Shown one piece after another: positions 15,888-24,106 of a stretch of DNA of 64,000 nt. The notes below the pieces were generated by a model, which saw only the letters and a program-made list of their open reading frames with translations, ran no database searches and was not told the origin of the DNA. The position numbers and the translations under genes were made by a program. The stretch is from Lachnospiraceae bacterium (GTDB taxonomy: Bacteria; Bacillota; Clostridia; Lachnospirales; Lachnospiraceae), in the NCBI GenBank assembly GCA_017450065.1, contig JAFSYI010000085.1, forward strand, positions 156,954 to 220,953, written 5' to 3'. How positions within the stretch are numbered: the first letter of the stretch is position 1; each line of letters starts with the position of its first letter.

Positions 15888-17705
15888 TTATTCTACTGAG
15901 ATCACATAATAATATATCGGCTGTCCGCCGTAATGCATCTCGACTTCACAAGCCGGATACTTTTCCTCAACACTTTTCAGGAAATCGCCGGCATCCTGCT
16001 CTTCGGTATCCCTGCCATAATAGATACTGATGAGTTCGGAATCTTCATCAACCATTTTATCTATCATCTTAAGAGCTGTCTCCTCTACGGCATCGCCTAC
16101 AGCAAGAATATCCTTATCCCCGATTCCCATGATGTTGCCCTGTTTAATACTGATGTCATTGATCACGGTATCTCTTACGGCATATGTTACCTGGCCTGTT
16201 TTAACGTCCAGTATTGCCCTGCTCATTACCTCATTGTTTTCTTCGGCACTCATGTCAAAGGTAAAATTGATCAGTGCGGTAATTCCCTGTGGTACCGTCC
16301 TGGTGGGAATAACGAAGATTTTCTTGTCTTCAACCATGTACTTAACCTGGTTGGCCGCCATTATTATGTTTTTATTATTCGGAAGGATGAAGATACTGTC
16401 CGCGTTTATCTCGTTCACGGCCCTGAACATATCCTCCGTACTGGGATTCATCGTCTGTCCGCCGGAAATTATCTTATCCACTCCAAGGCCCTTGAAAATA
16501 CTGTCAAGTCCGTCCCCCATGGAAATAACTATAAAACCGACATCCTTTCTTTCTGTATTTGTACCCGGATCCGCAAGGCCGTCATCCGCAGGCTGTGATA
16601 TATATGTTTCTTTCTCCGTCTTCTTTTCATCATCCGGTTTTAATGTAGCGCTCCCGGGTTCTCCGGCTGTATGCTGATTTGCATTATCAGTCTTCGAATC
16701 ATTCTCTTTGATCTCTTCATATTTAGTCTGTCCGCCCGCCCCCAACGACATCCTAAACAGCTTCTCCTGATGCTCCTCCCTCATATTATCTATCTTCATT
16801 CTGGTAAGAGCACCGTATGTCAGTGCCTTTTGTATGACAAGACCGGGATCGTTCGTATGAACGTGAACCTTTACATAATCCTCATCGGCAACGCATACTA
16901 TCGAATCGCCTATAGACTCAAGATAATTCTTGAAATCCTGCTCGTTTTTTGCATTGAAGACCTTGTCGAGCATTATTATGAATTCGGTACAGTATCCATA
17001 CTTTATTTCAAAACCCGCCTGGACTTCATATCCCTTCTCACTGGTGATACCGGGCATGGGTTCTTCGGATACGGAGAATACTATCTCATTTCCCAGGTAT
17101 GCCTGATATGCACCCTTAAGGATCTCAACAAGTCCCTGGCCGCCCGAATCCACCACTCCGGCCTGCTTAAGGACCGGTAACATATCAGGCGTTCTTGCAA
17201 GTACAGCCTCTGCCTCTTTAATGAGCTCTTCTAAAAAGAAATTCATATCATCGGTCGAAACACTTAACTCTGTTGCCCTCTCCGCAATACCCCTTGCAAC
17301 CGTTAGTATTGTTCCTTCCTTTGGCTTCATTACCGCTTTATATGCTGTCTCTACAGCCTTATTACATGCACTTGCAAGTAAAGGTATGTCTATTATCTCT
17401 TTATCACTTACCGCCTTTGTAAAGCCGCGAAGCAGCTGGGAAAGAATAACTCCCGAATTACCTCTGGCGCCGCGGAGAGATCCCGATGCTATGCTCTTGC
17501 ACAAAGGCTGCATTTCCACCCTGCCCATTGATGCCACTTCATTTGCCGCAGTCATTATGGTAAGAGTCATATTGGTACCTGTATCTCCATCCGGTACAGG
17601 GAACACGTTCAACTCGTTTATCCATGCCTTCTTCGCCTCCAGAGACTTGGCACCTGTCAGAAACATCTTCGACAGCATTTTTGCATCGATAGTATTTGAA
17701 ATCAC
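15888..17705 (-). CDS. fakA: DAK2-domain fatty acid kinase, FakA/YloV family
   Basis: A 605-residue protein. The N-terminal Dak2 kinase domain shows VFPVPDGDTGTNM (Mg-ATP binding, DGDTGTNM at 39-46) and GARGNSGVILSQ. A middle domain leads to a C-terminal DegV-like half with FILPNNKNI and the VIPTRTVPQG motif. Staphylococcal FakA phosphorylates FakB-bound exogenous fatty acids; this is the likely role. An acidic, Lys-, Asp- and Asn-rich linker (about 335-385) between the halves looks like an insertion relative to compact relatives. The start is GTG (17703-17705) with AGGAGGAG 8 nt upstream. No fakB-like gene is in the window. Confidence 0.88.
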   Translation of the reverse strand: MISNTIDAKMLSKMFLTGAKSLEAKKAWINELNVFPVPDGDTGTNMTLTIMTAANEVASMGRVEMQPLCKSIASGSLRGARGNSGVILSQLLRGFTKAVSDKEIIDIPLLASACNKAVETAYKAVMKPKEGTILTVARGIAERATELSVSTDDMNFFLEELIKEAEAVLARTPDMLPVLKQAGVVDSGGQGLVEILKGAYQAYLGNEIVFSVSEEPMPGITSEKGYEVQAGFEIKYGYCTEFIIMLDKVFNAKNEQDFKNYLESIGDSIVCVADEDYVKVHVHTNDPGLVIQKALTYGALTRMKIDNMREEHQEKLFRMSLGAGGQTKYEEIKENDSKTDNANQHTAGEPGSATLKPDDEKKTEKETYISQPADDGLADPGTNTERKDVGFIVISMGDGLDSIFKGLGVDKIISGGQTMNPSTEDMFRAVNEINADSIFILPNNKNIIMAANQVKYMVEDKKIFVIPTRTVPQGITALINFTFDMSAEENNEVMSRAILDVKTGQVTYAVRDTVINDISIKQGNIMGIGDKDILAVGDAVEETALKMIDKMVDEDSELISIYYGRDTEEQDAGDFLKSVEEKYPACEVEMHYGGQPIYYYVISVE

Positions 17706-17730
17706 TTCAGCCGCTCCTCCTACTCCCTCT

Positions 17731-18087
17731 TTAATCGATCACTCTTACACCTTCAACATAAATATTGATCTTTTCAATATCAAGTCCGGTGAACTCTTCA
17801 ACCTTATATTTAACGTTGCTTATAAGATTATCGCAAACTGTCTTTATGCTGACTCCGTATGCAACTATAACATGAAAATCAAGAGTAAGCTGTTCATTCT
17901 TAAATATCACATTAATTCCGCGGGTAATCTTTTCCTTCTTAAGAAGCTTTACTATGCCGTCCGTCACATTAACGGCAGCCATACCGACGATTCCAAAGCA
18001 TTCTACCGCAACCGATCCGGCATACTGAGCTATTACCTCTGTATCAATACTGACATTACCTACCTGTGTTTTAATGTAACCTTTCAT
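17731..18087 (-). CDS. Asp23/Gls24 family envelope stress response protein (YloU-like)
   Basis: The 118-residue protein is a typical Asp23/Gls24 domain: an N-terminal TQVGNVSIDTEVIAQYAG block, a GVVGM-type turn (FGIVGMAAV) and the VIVAYGVSI strand followed by the NLISNVKYKVEEFTGL helix. Family members are abundant cytoplasmic or membrane-anchored proteins linked to envelope and alkaline stress; their biochemical activity is not settled. It lies just upstream of fakA and divergent from rpmB, an arrangement conserved across Firmicutes. AAGGAGGGG precedes the ATG. Confidence 0.92.
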   Translation of the reverse strand: MKGYIKTQVGNVSIDTEVIAQYAGSVAVECFGIVGMAAVNVTDGIVKLLKKEKITRGINVIFKNEQLTLDFHVIVAYGVSIKTVCDNLISNVKYKVEEFTGLDIEKINIYVEGVRVID

Positions 18088-18155
18088 TGAAGCCCCTCCT
18101 TATTTATCTCTGATTGATATATCAACAGGAACCTTTTCATTACATAGACCTAAGC

Positions 18156-18161
18156 ATTATA
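18156..18161 (-). promoter_or_regulatory. Probable -10 element for asp23-fakA-recG
   Basis: TATAAT on the minus strand lies about 70 bp before the asp23 ATG. The -35 region 17-18 bp upstream is T-rich (TTTTCT) and poor, so only the -10 is assigned. Confidence 0.45.
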
Positions 18162-18234
18162 CACTATTTCTTTCAAAAAGAAAACGTAGTTTTATATTCT
18201 TTATATTCTTTTTTGTTCTTTTATATAATTATAC

Positions 18235-18263
18235 TTGCATTTGGTCCGAACTTCTGATAGAAT
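18235..18263 (+). promoter_or_regulatory. Promoter for rpmB
   Basis: TTGCAT (18235-18240), a 17-bp spacer and TAGAAT (18258-18263) precede rpmB. The leader is about 75 nt and ends in AAGGAGG before the ATG. Confidence 0.7.
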
Positions 18264-18344
18264 ACACATTGTTGCGGGTATTTATGTCCGCTTTACATGA
18301 AAAGATTCATATTTAAATATATATAAGATAAGGAGGTGCAAAAG

Positions 18345-18530
18345 ATGGCAAAATGTGATGTTTGTGGAAAGGGAGTACATTTTGGTAATAATGTAAGTCA
18401 TTCACATAGAAGATCAAACAGAATTTTCAATGCAAATGTTAAGAGAGTTAAATGCAAGGTGAACGGAACTCCCCAGAGGCTTCATGTATGTACCAACTGT
18501 CTTAAGTCAGGCAGGGTTGAAAGAGCCTGA
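18345..18530 (+). CDS. rpmB: 50S ribosomal protein L28
   Basis: A 61-residue L28 with the zinc-ribbon type cysteines: MAKCDVCGKG at the N-terminus and HVCTNCLKSG near the C-terminus (a C-x2-C...C-x2-C set). The HRRSNRIFNANVK block is the rRNA-binding core. L28 sits in the large ribosomal subunit. The ATG is placed after AAGGAGG with about 8 nt spacing; an in-frame GTG three codons earlier overlaps the SD and is rejected. It is one of only three plus-strand genes here, is monocistronic and ends in its own terminator. Confidence 0.97.
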   Translation: MAKCDVCGKGVHFGNNVSHSHRRSNRIFNANVKRVKCKVNGTPQRLHVCTNCLKSGRVERA

Positions 18531-18550
18531 GATCAATCTGTATTTTCGGA

Positions 18551-18583
18551 GAAGACTTTCGTACAGAAGGTCTTCTTTTTTTT
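18551..18583 (+). terminator. Rho-independent terminator of rpmB
   Basis: GAAGAC (18551-18556) pairs with GTCTTC (18570-18575), with an additional TTC/GAA inner pairing, followed by a run of about nine T. Confidence 0.88.
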
Positions 18584-18603
18584 GCAAAATACTCTCTTTA
18601 AGC

Positions 18604-18645
18604 AAAAGACATGGCCTTCATTACATCATGAAGACCATGTCTTTT
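18604..18645 (-). terminator. Strong terminator hairpin after the J-domain gene
   Basis: Two 18-nt arms (18604-18621 and 18628-18645) are complementary except for one mismatch and enclose a 6-nt loop. On minus the stem ends in CTTTT. It lies 27 bp after the stop of the minus-strand J-domain gene and 20 bp from the rpmB terminator, so convergent transcription is blocked from both sides. Confidence 0.8.
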
Positions 18646-18672
18646 AATAATATCTCTAATCTGTCCGCGACT

Positions 18673-19215
18673 TCAGAACTGTTCCTTCAGCATCGCGTAC
18701 TCCTGATTAATAACCTGTACTGTCTCATTGTCTCCGTCCATATTGTCCGGATGGAAGATCTTAAGAAGATCCCTGTATCTTTTCTTTAACGCAAGGACAT
18801 TATCCACTCCGTTAAAGAAGACTCCGGACTGATATGCCGAAACATTAACCGATCCGTTACCCGAACCCGATCCGGTGGCCGCATAACGATTGCGGTACTT
18901 CTCCTTCTCCGTTTCGAATTCCTCACGTTCTTTACATAATGTCCGAAATCCCCCCTCAAGGATCTCGAGCTTCTGATTGAACAATATTTTTTCCGTAGCC
19001 AATGTCTTGGCTTCGAGCTCGGTCTTTCTTGCCTGTTCACTTACCGAAGAAATCAGTATCCGCTTTTCGTCTTCGAACTGCTGCTTCTTCTCTTCGAACT
19101 CAGCCTTCTCTTTTTCGAAGGATCTTCTGGCATATTCCAACCGTTGGCTCTCTTGTAAAAGCCACAGCTTAATAGAAGCCATGTCTTCTACAGAAATATT
19201 CTGTGCAAAATCCAT
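18673..19215 (-). CDS. Coiled-coil protein with C-terminal J-like domain
   Basis: 180 residues from the ATG at 19215. Residues about 10-110 are a Glu/Lys/Gln-rich coiled coil. A Gly/Ser spacer (about 113-120) follows, and the last 45 residues look like a J domain: a helix LKKRYRDLLKIF, the HPD motif and a second helix ETVQVINQEYAML. J domains stimulate DnaK ATPase, so this may be a DnaK co-chaperone aimed by its coiled coil; that is inference. No zinc-finger or Gly/Phe region of a classical DnaJ exists. Longer frames start at 19263 or 19236, but AAGGGG is best placed for 19215. Its promoter matches consensus and carries a palindrome at the start site. Confidence 0.75.
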   Translation of the reverse strand: MDFAQNISVEDMASIKLWLLQESQRLEYARRSFEKEKAEFEEKKQQFEDEKRILISSVSEQARKTELEAKTLATEKILFNQKLEILEGGFRTLCKEREEFETEKEKYRNRYAATGSGSGNGSVNVSAYQSGVFFNGVDNVLALKKRYRDLLKIFHPDNMDGDNETVQVINQEYAMLKEQF

Positions 19216-19279
19216 ATCATTCCCCTTATTATTCATAATCCCTTCAAACAACTTATAGTGCACAGTCTCCCCTCTGATG

Positions 19280-19291
19280 CACTATATAGTG
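19280..19291. promoter_or_regulatory. 12-bp palindrome at the predicted start site of the J-domain gene (possible operator)
   Basis: CACTATATAGTG is a perfect inverted repeat just downstream of the -10 box, covering the expected transcription start. A partial copy, TGCACTATA, lies about 20 bp further into the leader (near 19256-19264 on minus). A repressor site is a reasonable reading but unproven. Confidence 0.5.
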
Positions 19292-19292
19292 T

Positions 19293-19321
19293 ATTATAAA
19301 TAACCTTGTTATTTTTTTCAA
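19293..19321 (-). promoter_or_regulatory. Promoter for the J-domain coiled-coil gene
   Basis: On the minus strand TTGAAA (19316-19321), a 17-bp spacer and TATAAT (19293-19298). It separates this gene from the upstream ytfJ group, for which no clear terminator is visible. Confidence 0.8.
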
Positions 19322-19344
19322 GAGGGTTTTTAAAAAATTTTATG

Positions 19345-19731
19345 TTAATTTCCGTTTAACGCCTCATTAACAACTTCGTCATCACTCATCTTATCAGAAT
19401 CCCTGTTTCCGGCGAACTTATTCACAAGATCCGGAACCATATCGAGTATCTTGGTCATGCTGTCCTGATTCTTTATGTTAACAAGCCTTGTTGTTCCGTT
19501 CTGAATAACAAGAACCGCGCTCGGACTCATCTTGCCGGTAAGTCCCCCTGCACCGTTTGATTTCTTCTCACCCCTGAAATCACCCGCACCCACGCCGAAT
19601 GATACATCAACGAAGGGAACAAGGATAGTATCATTTATTATTTTCGGTTCACCGACAACGGTTTTACTCGAAAGGAAACCGTCCATCCCCTTAAGCATCG
19701 AATCAACAACCTCATTGAAATTATTAGCCAT
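19345..19731 (-). CDS. ytfJ: GerW/YtfJ family protein
   Basis: A 128-residue protein with the family blocks TVVGEPK, ILVPFVDVSFGVGAG and GLTGKMSPSAVLVI followed by LVNIKNQDSMTKILDMVPDL in pieces. In Bacillus this protein is made in spores and affects germination; in clostridia it is usually found beside a DUF2953 gene, as here. Its presence therefore fits a spore-forming lineage but is not proof. AAGGAG lies 10 nt before the ATG at 19731 and only 4 nt before an in-frame GTG at 19737; the ATG is chosen. It overlaps the DUF2953 gene by 8 nt. Confidence 0.88.
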   Translation of the reverse strand: MANNFNEVVDSMLKGMDGFLSSKTVVGEPKIINDTILVPFVDVSFGVGAGDFRGEKKSNGAGGLTGKMSPSAVLVIQNGTTRLVNIKNQDSMTKILDMVPDLVNKFAGNRDSDKMSDDEVVNEALNGN

Positions 19732-20794
19732 TTGCACTGTTCTCCTTTTTCATTATGCGTATAAATCTTCTGACCTTTTTATTAAAATACAGCTGCAGCA
19801 ATATCTTAACCGCAACGCACAGATATATTCTTCCCTTCAGGAAAAGGTCAAAAGCCAGAACTTCGTTGTAAAAATCCGGCTCTATTACAATATTTCTTCC
19901 GTACCAGGGATACAGGACCGCAGCTCCCGCAAGAACCATTCCCGTAGAAGACGGATCCTTAGAACCGTAACTGAGACGCCCTTTTACCTTTCTCGGTCTT
20001 ACTGCCTTAAGCAGTCTTTTAAGCTTAACCGTAAGCAGAGTAAGTGCTTCTCTGTTCTTACTGTCATTACAGAGCGCTGTATGATAATAATCGATATTGT
20101 CTATTGTATCTCCTATCCTGTCTGCTGTTCTCTGCAATCCTTTTGAAAGCTTTTCACAGGAGACCCCAAGCTTCTTTAAGATCCGCCCTGCCTTCTCTGT
20201 GAATTTCATAAAAGGATCAAAAGGCTCTTCACCATCTTCCTCACAGATCCGGTCTTCTTTATCAGCTCTGTAATTATCCTCTTTACTGTCTTCCATATCT
20301 GAAGGCTTACTGTTATCCGGAGGATATTCAATGTCAAGACCCTCATCATGTTCCTCTGTAAATACTGAGGTTTTGCTTTTTTTTACTCCGCTTTCGGTCT
20401 TTATCTCCACTCCGTCTTTGTTATATTCATATATCGTGTATTCAGTCTGTTCATCCGGGACTTTTTCACCCCTTCTTTTCCGCCTTCGTTTTTCTTCCCT
20501 CCGCCGTTTCCTCTCCCTGCGCTCTTCCCCGCTCCTTATCCTTATCCCGAATACTTTTATTATAAGCTCCGTACTGCCTTCCTTATATTCAAAGGCTGCG
20601 CTTATTATATGCATTAACCAGCTGACTTTGCCAAGAGCATATACCGGATTGTCTTCTCCGTTTTCCTTTGAGACATTCCCCTTATATCTGACGGGAACAA
20701 ACATAAGCATTATCAAGAGAAGAAGCAGAATGCCGATAATACACAACAACACCATTCCCACTATTTTAAGTATAAGAAAAAGAGTATTCAGCAT
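19724..20794 (-). CDS. DUF2953 membrane protein (YtfI-like)
   Basis: 356 residues. One long N-terminal hydrophobic segment (about 4-32) anchors the protein, followed by the VPVRYKG motif typical of DUF2953. Residues about 91-112 are almost all Arg, Lys and Glu, and a long acidic Ser/Asp/Glu linker runs to about 195. The C-terminal third has the YYHTALCNDS and YGSKDPSSTGMVLAGAAVLYP-type blocks conserved next to YtfJ. Function is unknown; the fixed pairing with ytfJ suggests a shared role. The start ATG overlaps the stop of the upstream gene (ATGCTGA), implying translational coupling, as no good SD is seen. Confidence 0.8.
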   Translation of the reverse strand: MLNTLFLILKIVGMVLLCIIGILLLLLIMLMFVPVRYKGNVSKENGEDNPVYALGKVSWLMHIISAAFEYKEGSTELIIKVFGIRIRSGEERRERKRRREEKRRRKRRGEKVPDEQTEYTIYEYNKDGVEIKTESGVKKSKTSVFTEEHDEGLDIEYPPDNSKPSDMEDSKEDNYRADKEDRICEEDGEEPFDPFMKFTEKAGRILKKLGVSCEKLSKGLQRTADRIGDTIDNIDYYHTALCNDSKNREALTLLTVKLKRLLKAVRPRKVKGRLSYGSKDPSSTGMVLAGAAVLYPWYGRNIVIEPDFYNEVLAFDLFLKGRIYLCVAVKILLQLYFNKKVRRFIRIMKKENSANG

Positions 20795-21162
20795 TTTGTC
20801 AGGTCCGTTTCTTTAAGAGGATCTCTTTCATCTTCCGTCTTAACATGCCTTTCAATAAATCCGGCCTTAAGATCTGTGTACCTGCCGGTTCTGTTATAAT
20901 GTTCCGTCAATATTCCTTCAACGAAAGAATATACTTCCTTCATATTTTCGGTTATTCCAACTATCGTATGATCCCTGTGCCTGAAACTTCTTTGCTTAAA
21001 CACCTGCGCAGGCACTATATCAAAAACATCATGAGGATTCTCGGAAAGCATTATAAAATACAGACCGGTCATTCCCGTCCCAAGCCTTAGCTTTCGTTTT
21101 ATCTTAGGAAGATCCTTTCCGGTCTTCTCCGTCAGAAAGAGATCGTCTATATATCTGATCAT
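20788..21162 (-). CDS. Conserved hypothetical cytoplasmic protein
   Basis: A 124-residue protein without membrane segments. It begins MIRYIDDLFLTEKT, has a GLYFIMLSENPHDVFDIVPA block and ends in an acidic/polar tail. I do not recognise the family. It is first in a three-gene overlapping set with the DUF2953 and ytfJ genes (7-nt and 8-nt overlaps), so it is probably made together with them. GGGAG is 6 nt before the ATG. Confidence 0.7.
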   Translation of the reverse strand: MIRYIDDLFLTEKTGKDLPKIKRKLRLGTGMTGLYFIMLSENPHDVFDIVPAQVFKQRSFRHRDHTIVGITENMKEVYSFVEGILTEHYNRTGRYTDLKAGFIERHVKTEDERDPLKETDLTKC

Positions 21163-21269
21163 TCATTACTCCCAATAACTTACAGCCGGCATTAATATCT
21201 GTATCCATTCAGAACAGAATGATCTTCCGGGCGGTTACATCATTTTCCCGCAAAAACGCCGACAGGATG

Positions 21270-21278
21270 ATTATAACA
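21270..21278 (-). promoter_or_regulatory. Extended -10 promoter element before the 124-residue protein gene
   Basis: TGTTATAAT on the minus strand is a TGn-extended -10 about 110 bp from the gene start; no convincing -35. The 21163-21304 gap also contains an ATTCAGAACAG stretch (about 21207) resembling the repeat at 32.6 and 50.1 kb. Confidence 0.5.
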
Positions 21279-21304
21279 CAGTGACATTAATATTTGTAGT
21301 ACCT

Positions 21305-22780
21305 CTATTTCGAAAACCAGGCATCAAAAACCTTACGGGCAACAGGCGCCGCGGATTCTCCGCCGGAACCGGCGCCCTCGGCAATAACGGTGACAGCTAT
21401 CTGGGGATCGTCCACAGGAGCAAAGCCGGTAAACCACGCATGACTCTTTGTCTTATCCTTTGAATACTCGGCCGAACCTGTTTTACCCGCTATCTCATAA
21501 CCGTCGGTACCCTGAAGTCTGTAACCCGTTCCGCTTATAACAACCTCTCTCATGAGTTCACGCAGCAGGCGGCTTTCTTCGGATGACATCAGCCTTGCGT
21601 ATTCGGTCGGTGAATAGGTTTTCACACCCGTTCCCCTGCTGTTCCTGACCGCCGAAACAACCATGGGACGCATGAGTATACCGTCATTTGCCACCGCCGC
21701 GGTTATCATCGCCATATGTATGGGCGTTACCTGTGTTCGGCCCTGTCCGATACCTGCCTGGATTACCTCAGGAGTTTTAGACGTATCATTTATAAGTACA
21801 CTGCTTTCCCTGTAACTGAAAGGGCTGGGCAGCCTGCTGTTAAACATAAGCCGGGAGCAGGTCTCCTCAAACTTCTTTCTGTCAAGCTGTGAAGTAATAT
21901 TCGCAAATGATGAATTACAGCTTCTTGCAAAGCTTGACTTCAAGTCAAGATGTCCGTGCTGGGCACCATGATAACAGCTTATGGTTATATCCTCAAAGGT
22001 AAAGCTTCCGTTACAGTCAAATTCATATCCGGTTATATCCGGATGCTCCTTTATATATTCCAGGGCCGTTACTATCTTAAAGGTGGATCCCGGCGGATAG
22101 AGACCAAGCGTTGCCCTGTTTACCAAAGGCGAGTTCTCTTCATCATCATTCAACTCCGTCCAAAGCTCTTCTATATCATTGGGATCAAAATCCGGCTTGG
22201 ATACCATTGCAAGTATCTCTCCGGTCTTAACATTAATTGCTATAACAGCTCCCTTATGCTTTCCGAATGCATCATATGCCGCCTTCTGCAGCCCGGTGTC
22301 CAGGGTGGTAATTACTGTATCCCCGTTATTCTTTATACCGTTAATATCGTTTTTTATCCTGAGATTGATGGGATCATCACTTCTCAGAAGAGTAAAACCG
22401 CTTATCGATTCCACACCCGTGCCTCCCTGGGAGGCAAATCCCACTGCATGCGCAAAGAGGCTGCCGTAAGGATAGCTTCTCACTTCTTCAGCACCATTTC
22501 CAACTGTCTCGGCGAGGATCTTTCCGTCAGCCGATACGATCCTTCCTCTCACTATACGCCTCGCAAGCAGTTCCGCTCTTTTGCTGTTATATGAATTATT
22601 GATAAAGCTTTCACTCTGAAACGCCGTAAAATAAACTATATGTCCGGTAAGCGCCACAAATGCTATAACAAATACCCATGTAATGATATTTATCTCTTTG
22701 TTAGTGTGTTCATTCTTCTCACGCGCGGACTGCTTCCGGCTTTTACCGGTATCTTTCTTCTTAAATATTTTAAATGCCAT
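21305..22780 (-). CDS. Class B penicillin-binding protein (PbpA/PBP2-like transpeptidase)
   Basis: 491 residues: a basic cytoplasmic tail, one membrane helix (about 31-54), a short N-terminal domain and a transpeptidase domain. The active-site motifs are STFK (S232, K235), SCN (287-289) and KTGSAEY (from K433). It cross-links peptidoglycan outside the membrane. The short pre-transpeptidase region places it with the PbpA type that works with a SEDS glycosyltransferase, and the SEDS gene is directly upstream (6-bp gap). The pair should act in cell elongation or in septal/spore wall synthesis. AGGAGGGG precedes the ATG. Confidence 0.93.
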   Translation of the reverse strand: MAFKIFKKKDTGKSRKQSAREKNEHTNKEINIITWVFVIAFVALTGHIVYFTAFQSESFINNSYNSKRAELLARRIVRGRIVSADGKILAETVGNGAEEVRSYPYGSLFAHAVGFASQGGTGVESISGFTLLRSDDPINLRIKNDINGIKNNGDTVITTLDTGLQKAAYDAFGKHKGAVIAINVKTGEILAMVSKPDFDPNDIEELWTELNDDEENSPLVNRATLGLYPPGSTFKIVTALEYIKEHPDITGYEFDCNGSFTFEDITISCYHGAQHGHLDLKSSFARSCNSSFANITSQLDRKKFEETCSRLMFNSRLPSPFSYRESSVLINDTSKTPEVIQAGIGQGRTQVTPIHMAMITAAVANDGILMRPMVVSAVRNSRGTGVKTYSPTEYARLMSSEESRLLRELMREVVISGTGYRLQGTDGYEIAGKTGSAEYSKDKTKSHAWFTGFAPVDDPQIAVTVIAEGAGSGGESAAPVARKVFDAWFSK

Positions 22781-22786
22781 AGTCGT

Positions 22787-24106
22787 CTAAGCCCCTCCTT
22801 CCCTGTTGGAGGATCTTACCGAAACGTATAATCCCTGTATCACGGAAAACATTATCAGCGAAACCATGATAGAATTACTTCCGTAGCTTACAAGCGGAAG
22901 CGTAACTCCCGTAAGCGGAATGAACTTGGTAACGCCTCCTATGGTAAGAAAAACCTGAAATCCGTATGTAACAGCAAGTCCCACGGCAACCAGCTTATAG
23001 AACTTGTCATTAAAACGCATCGCAATATTCATAAACATTATGAAGCAGCTTAAGCATATCAGGATAAGACATATCCCGAACATAACTCCGAACTCTTCCG
23101 AAATGGCTGCAAATATGAAATCGGCATCAACCACCGGGATCCTGTTCGGAGCACCGTTATACAGACCCATACCGGTGAATCCGCCTGTACCGATGGCAAA
23201 AAGCGACTGGGCTATCTGATATCCGGATGTTTCTATTGTACCAAGCGGATCGGCCCATGCCTCAACCCTTACCCTCACATGCGAAAACAGTCTGTAACCG
23301 GCTATCGAGCCTACTGCCGCTCCCAAAAGCCCGAGTATGAGATATTTATACCTCTCCATGCCCACAAAGAGCATAATGACAAACACCATATAATAGATTA
23401 TTCCGCTTCCAAGATCCTTCGATGCAACAAGCAGAAGAACATGAATTCCCGCAACCGCGGCCGCTATCCTGTGCCTCTTTTCATGCTCAACACAGGTAAG
23501 GATACCTGCCATTGCAAAGACAAATATGATTTTTACAAATTCGGATGCCTGGAATGATATTCCTCCGATCCTTAAATTCAGCTTGGAACCGTTAATGGTT
23601 CTCGAAAAAATGAGCACTGCCGAAAGTGCCGCTATACCCGCCGCCGACAGAAGCCAGTAAAACCTTCTCAGGCGCTTAAAGGTCTTAAGTATAAACGGGA
23701 TCACAATGGCCAGGACCAAAGATATGACCACAACTATGAACTGTTTCTTTGCCTTCTGGTAATTAAGCCTTACAAGGATTATCAGTCCGATGCTTATAAG
23801 CATGCACATATTGTTGATAAGAAGCTTGTTGGCTTCCGGATACAGCTTTCTGTATATCAGGATGGTAAGCCACAGTACGACCTGGGTAGTGACATAGAAT
23901 CCTATAAATTCAGGTTCACCCGTATAAATATATATATTCAGAAAGCTCAGCATATATATAAGTGACATGGCGATATCCTGCCATATATAGATACCGTCTC
24001 TCTCCTCTTCGGTTTTGTATCTGAAAACCGAAAAGCACTGGAATGAATATACAGTCATAAGGATTATCAGTATGTACTTGTTAAATGTCAGAAAAATCGT
24101 TGCCAA
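22787..24106 (-). CDS. SEDS-family peptidoglycan glycosyltransferase (RodA/FtsW-like)
   Basis: A 439-residue polytopic membrane protein with about 11-12 helices. The SEDS signatures are clear: RIPVVDADFIFAAISEEFG in the extracellular loop and PLTGVTLPLVSYGS near the C-terminus. SEDS proteins polymerise lipid II together with a class B PBP, encoded directly downstream. An extended N-terminal set of helices precedes the core. The start codon is TTG (24104-24106), 8 nt after GGGGAG, and follows the U32 stop codon without any gap (TGATTG). Whether it is RodA or a third SEDS type cannot be decided from sequence alone. Confidence 0.92.
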   Translation of the reverse strand: MATIFLTFNKYILIILMTVYSFQCFSVFRYKTEEERDGIYIWQDIAMSLIYMLSFLNIYIYTGEPEFIGFYVTTQVVLWLTILIYRKLYPEANKLLINNMCMLISIGLIILVRLNYQKAKKQFIVVVISLVLAIVIPFILKTFKRLRRFYWLLSAAGIAALSAVLIFSRTINGSKLNLRIGGISFQASEFVKIIFVFAMAGILTCVEHEKRHRIAAAVAGIHVLLLVASKDLGSGIIYYMVFVIMLFVGMERYKYLILGLLGAAVGSIAGYRLFSHVRVRVEAWADPLGTIETSGYQIAQSLFAIGTGGFTGMGLYNGAPNRIPVVDADFIFAAISEEFGVMFGICLILICLSCFIMFMNIAMRFNDKFYKLVAVGLAVTYGFQVFLTIGGVTKFIPLTGVTLPLVSYGSNSIMVSLIMFSVIQGLYVSVRSSNREGGA

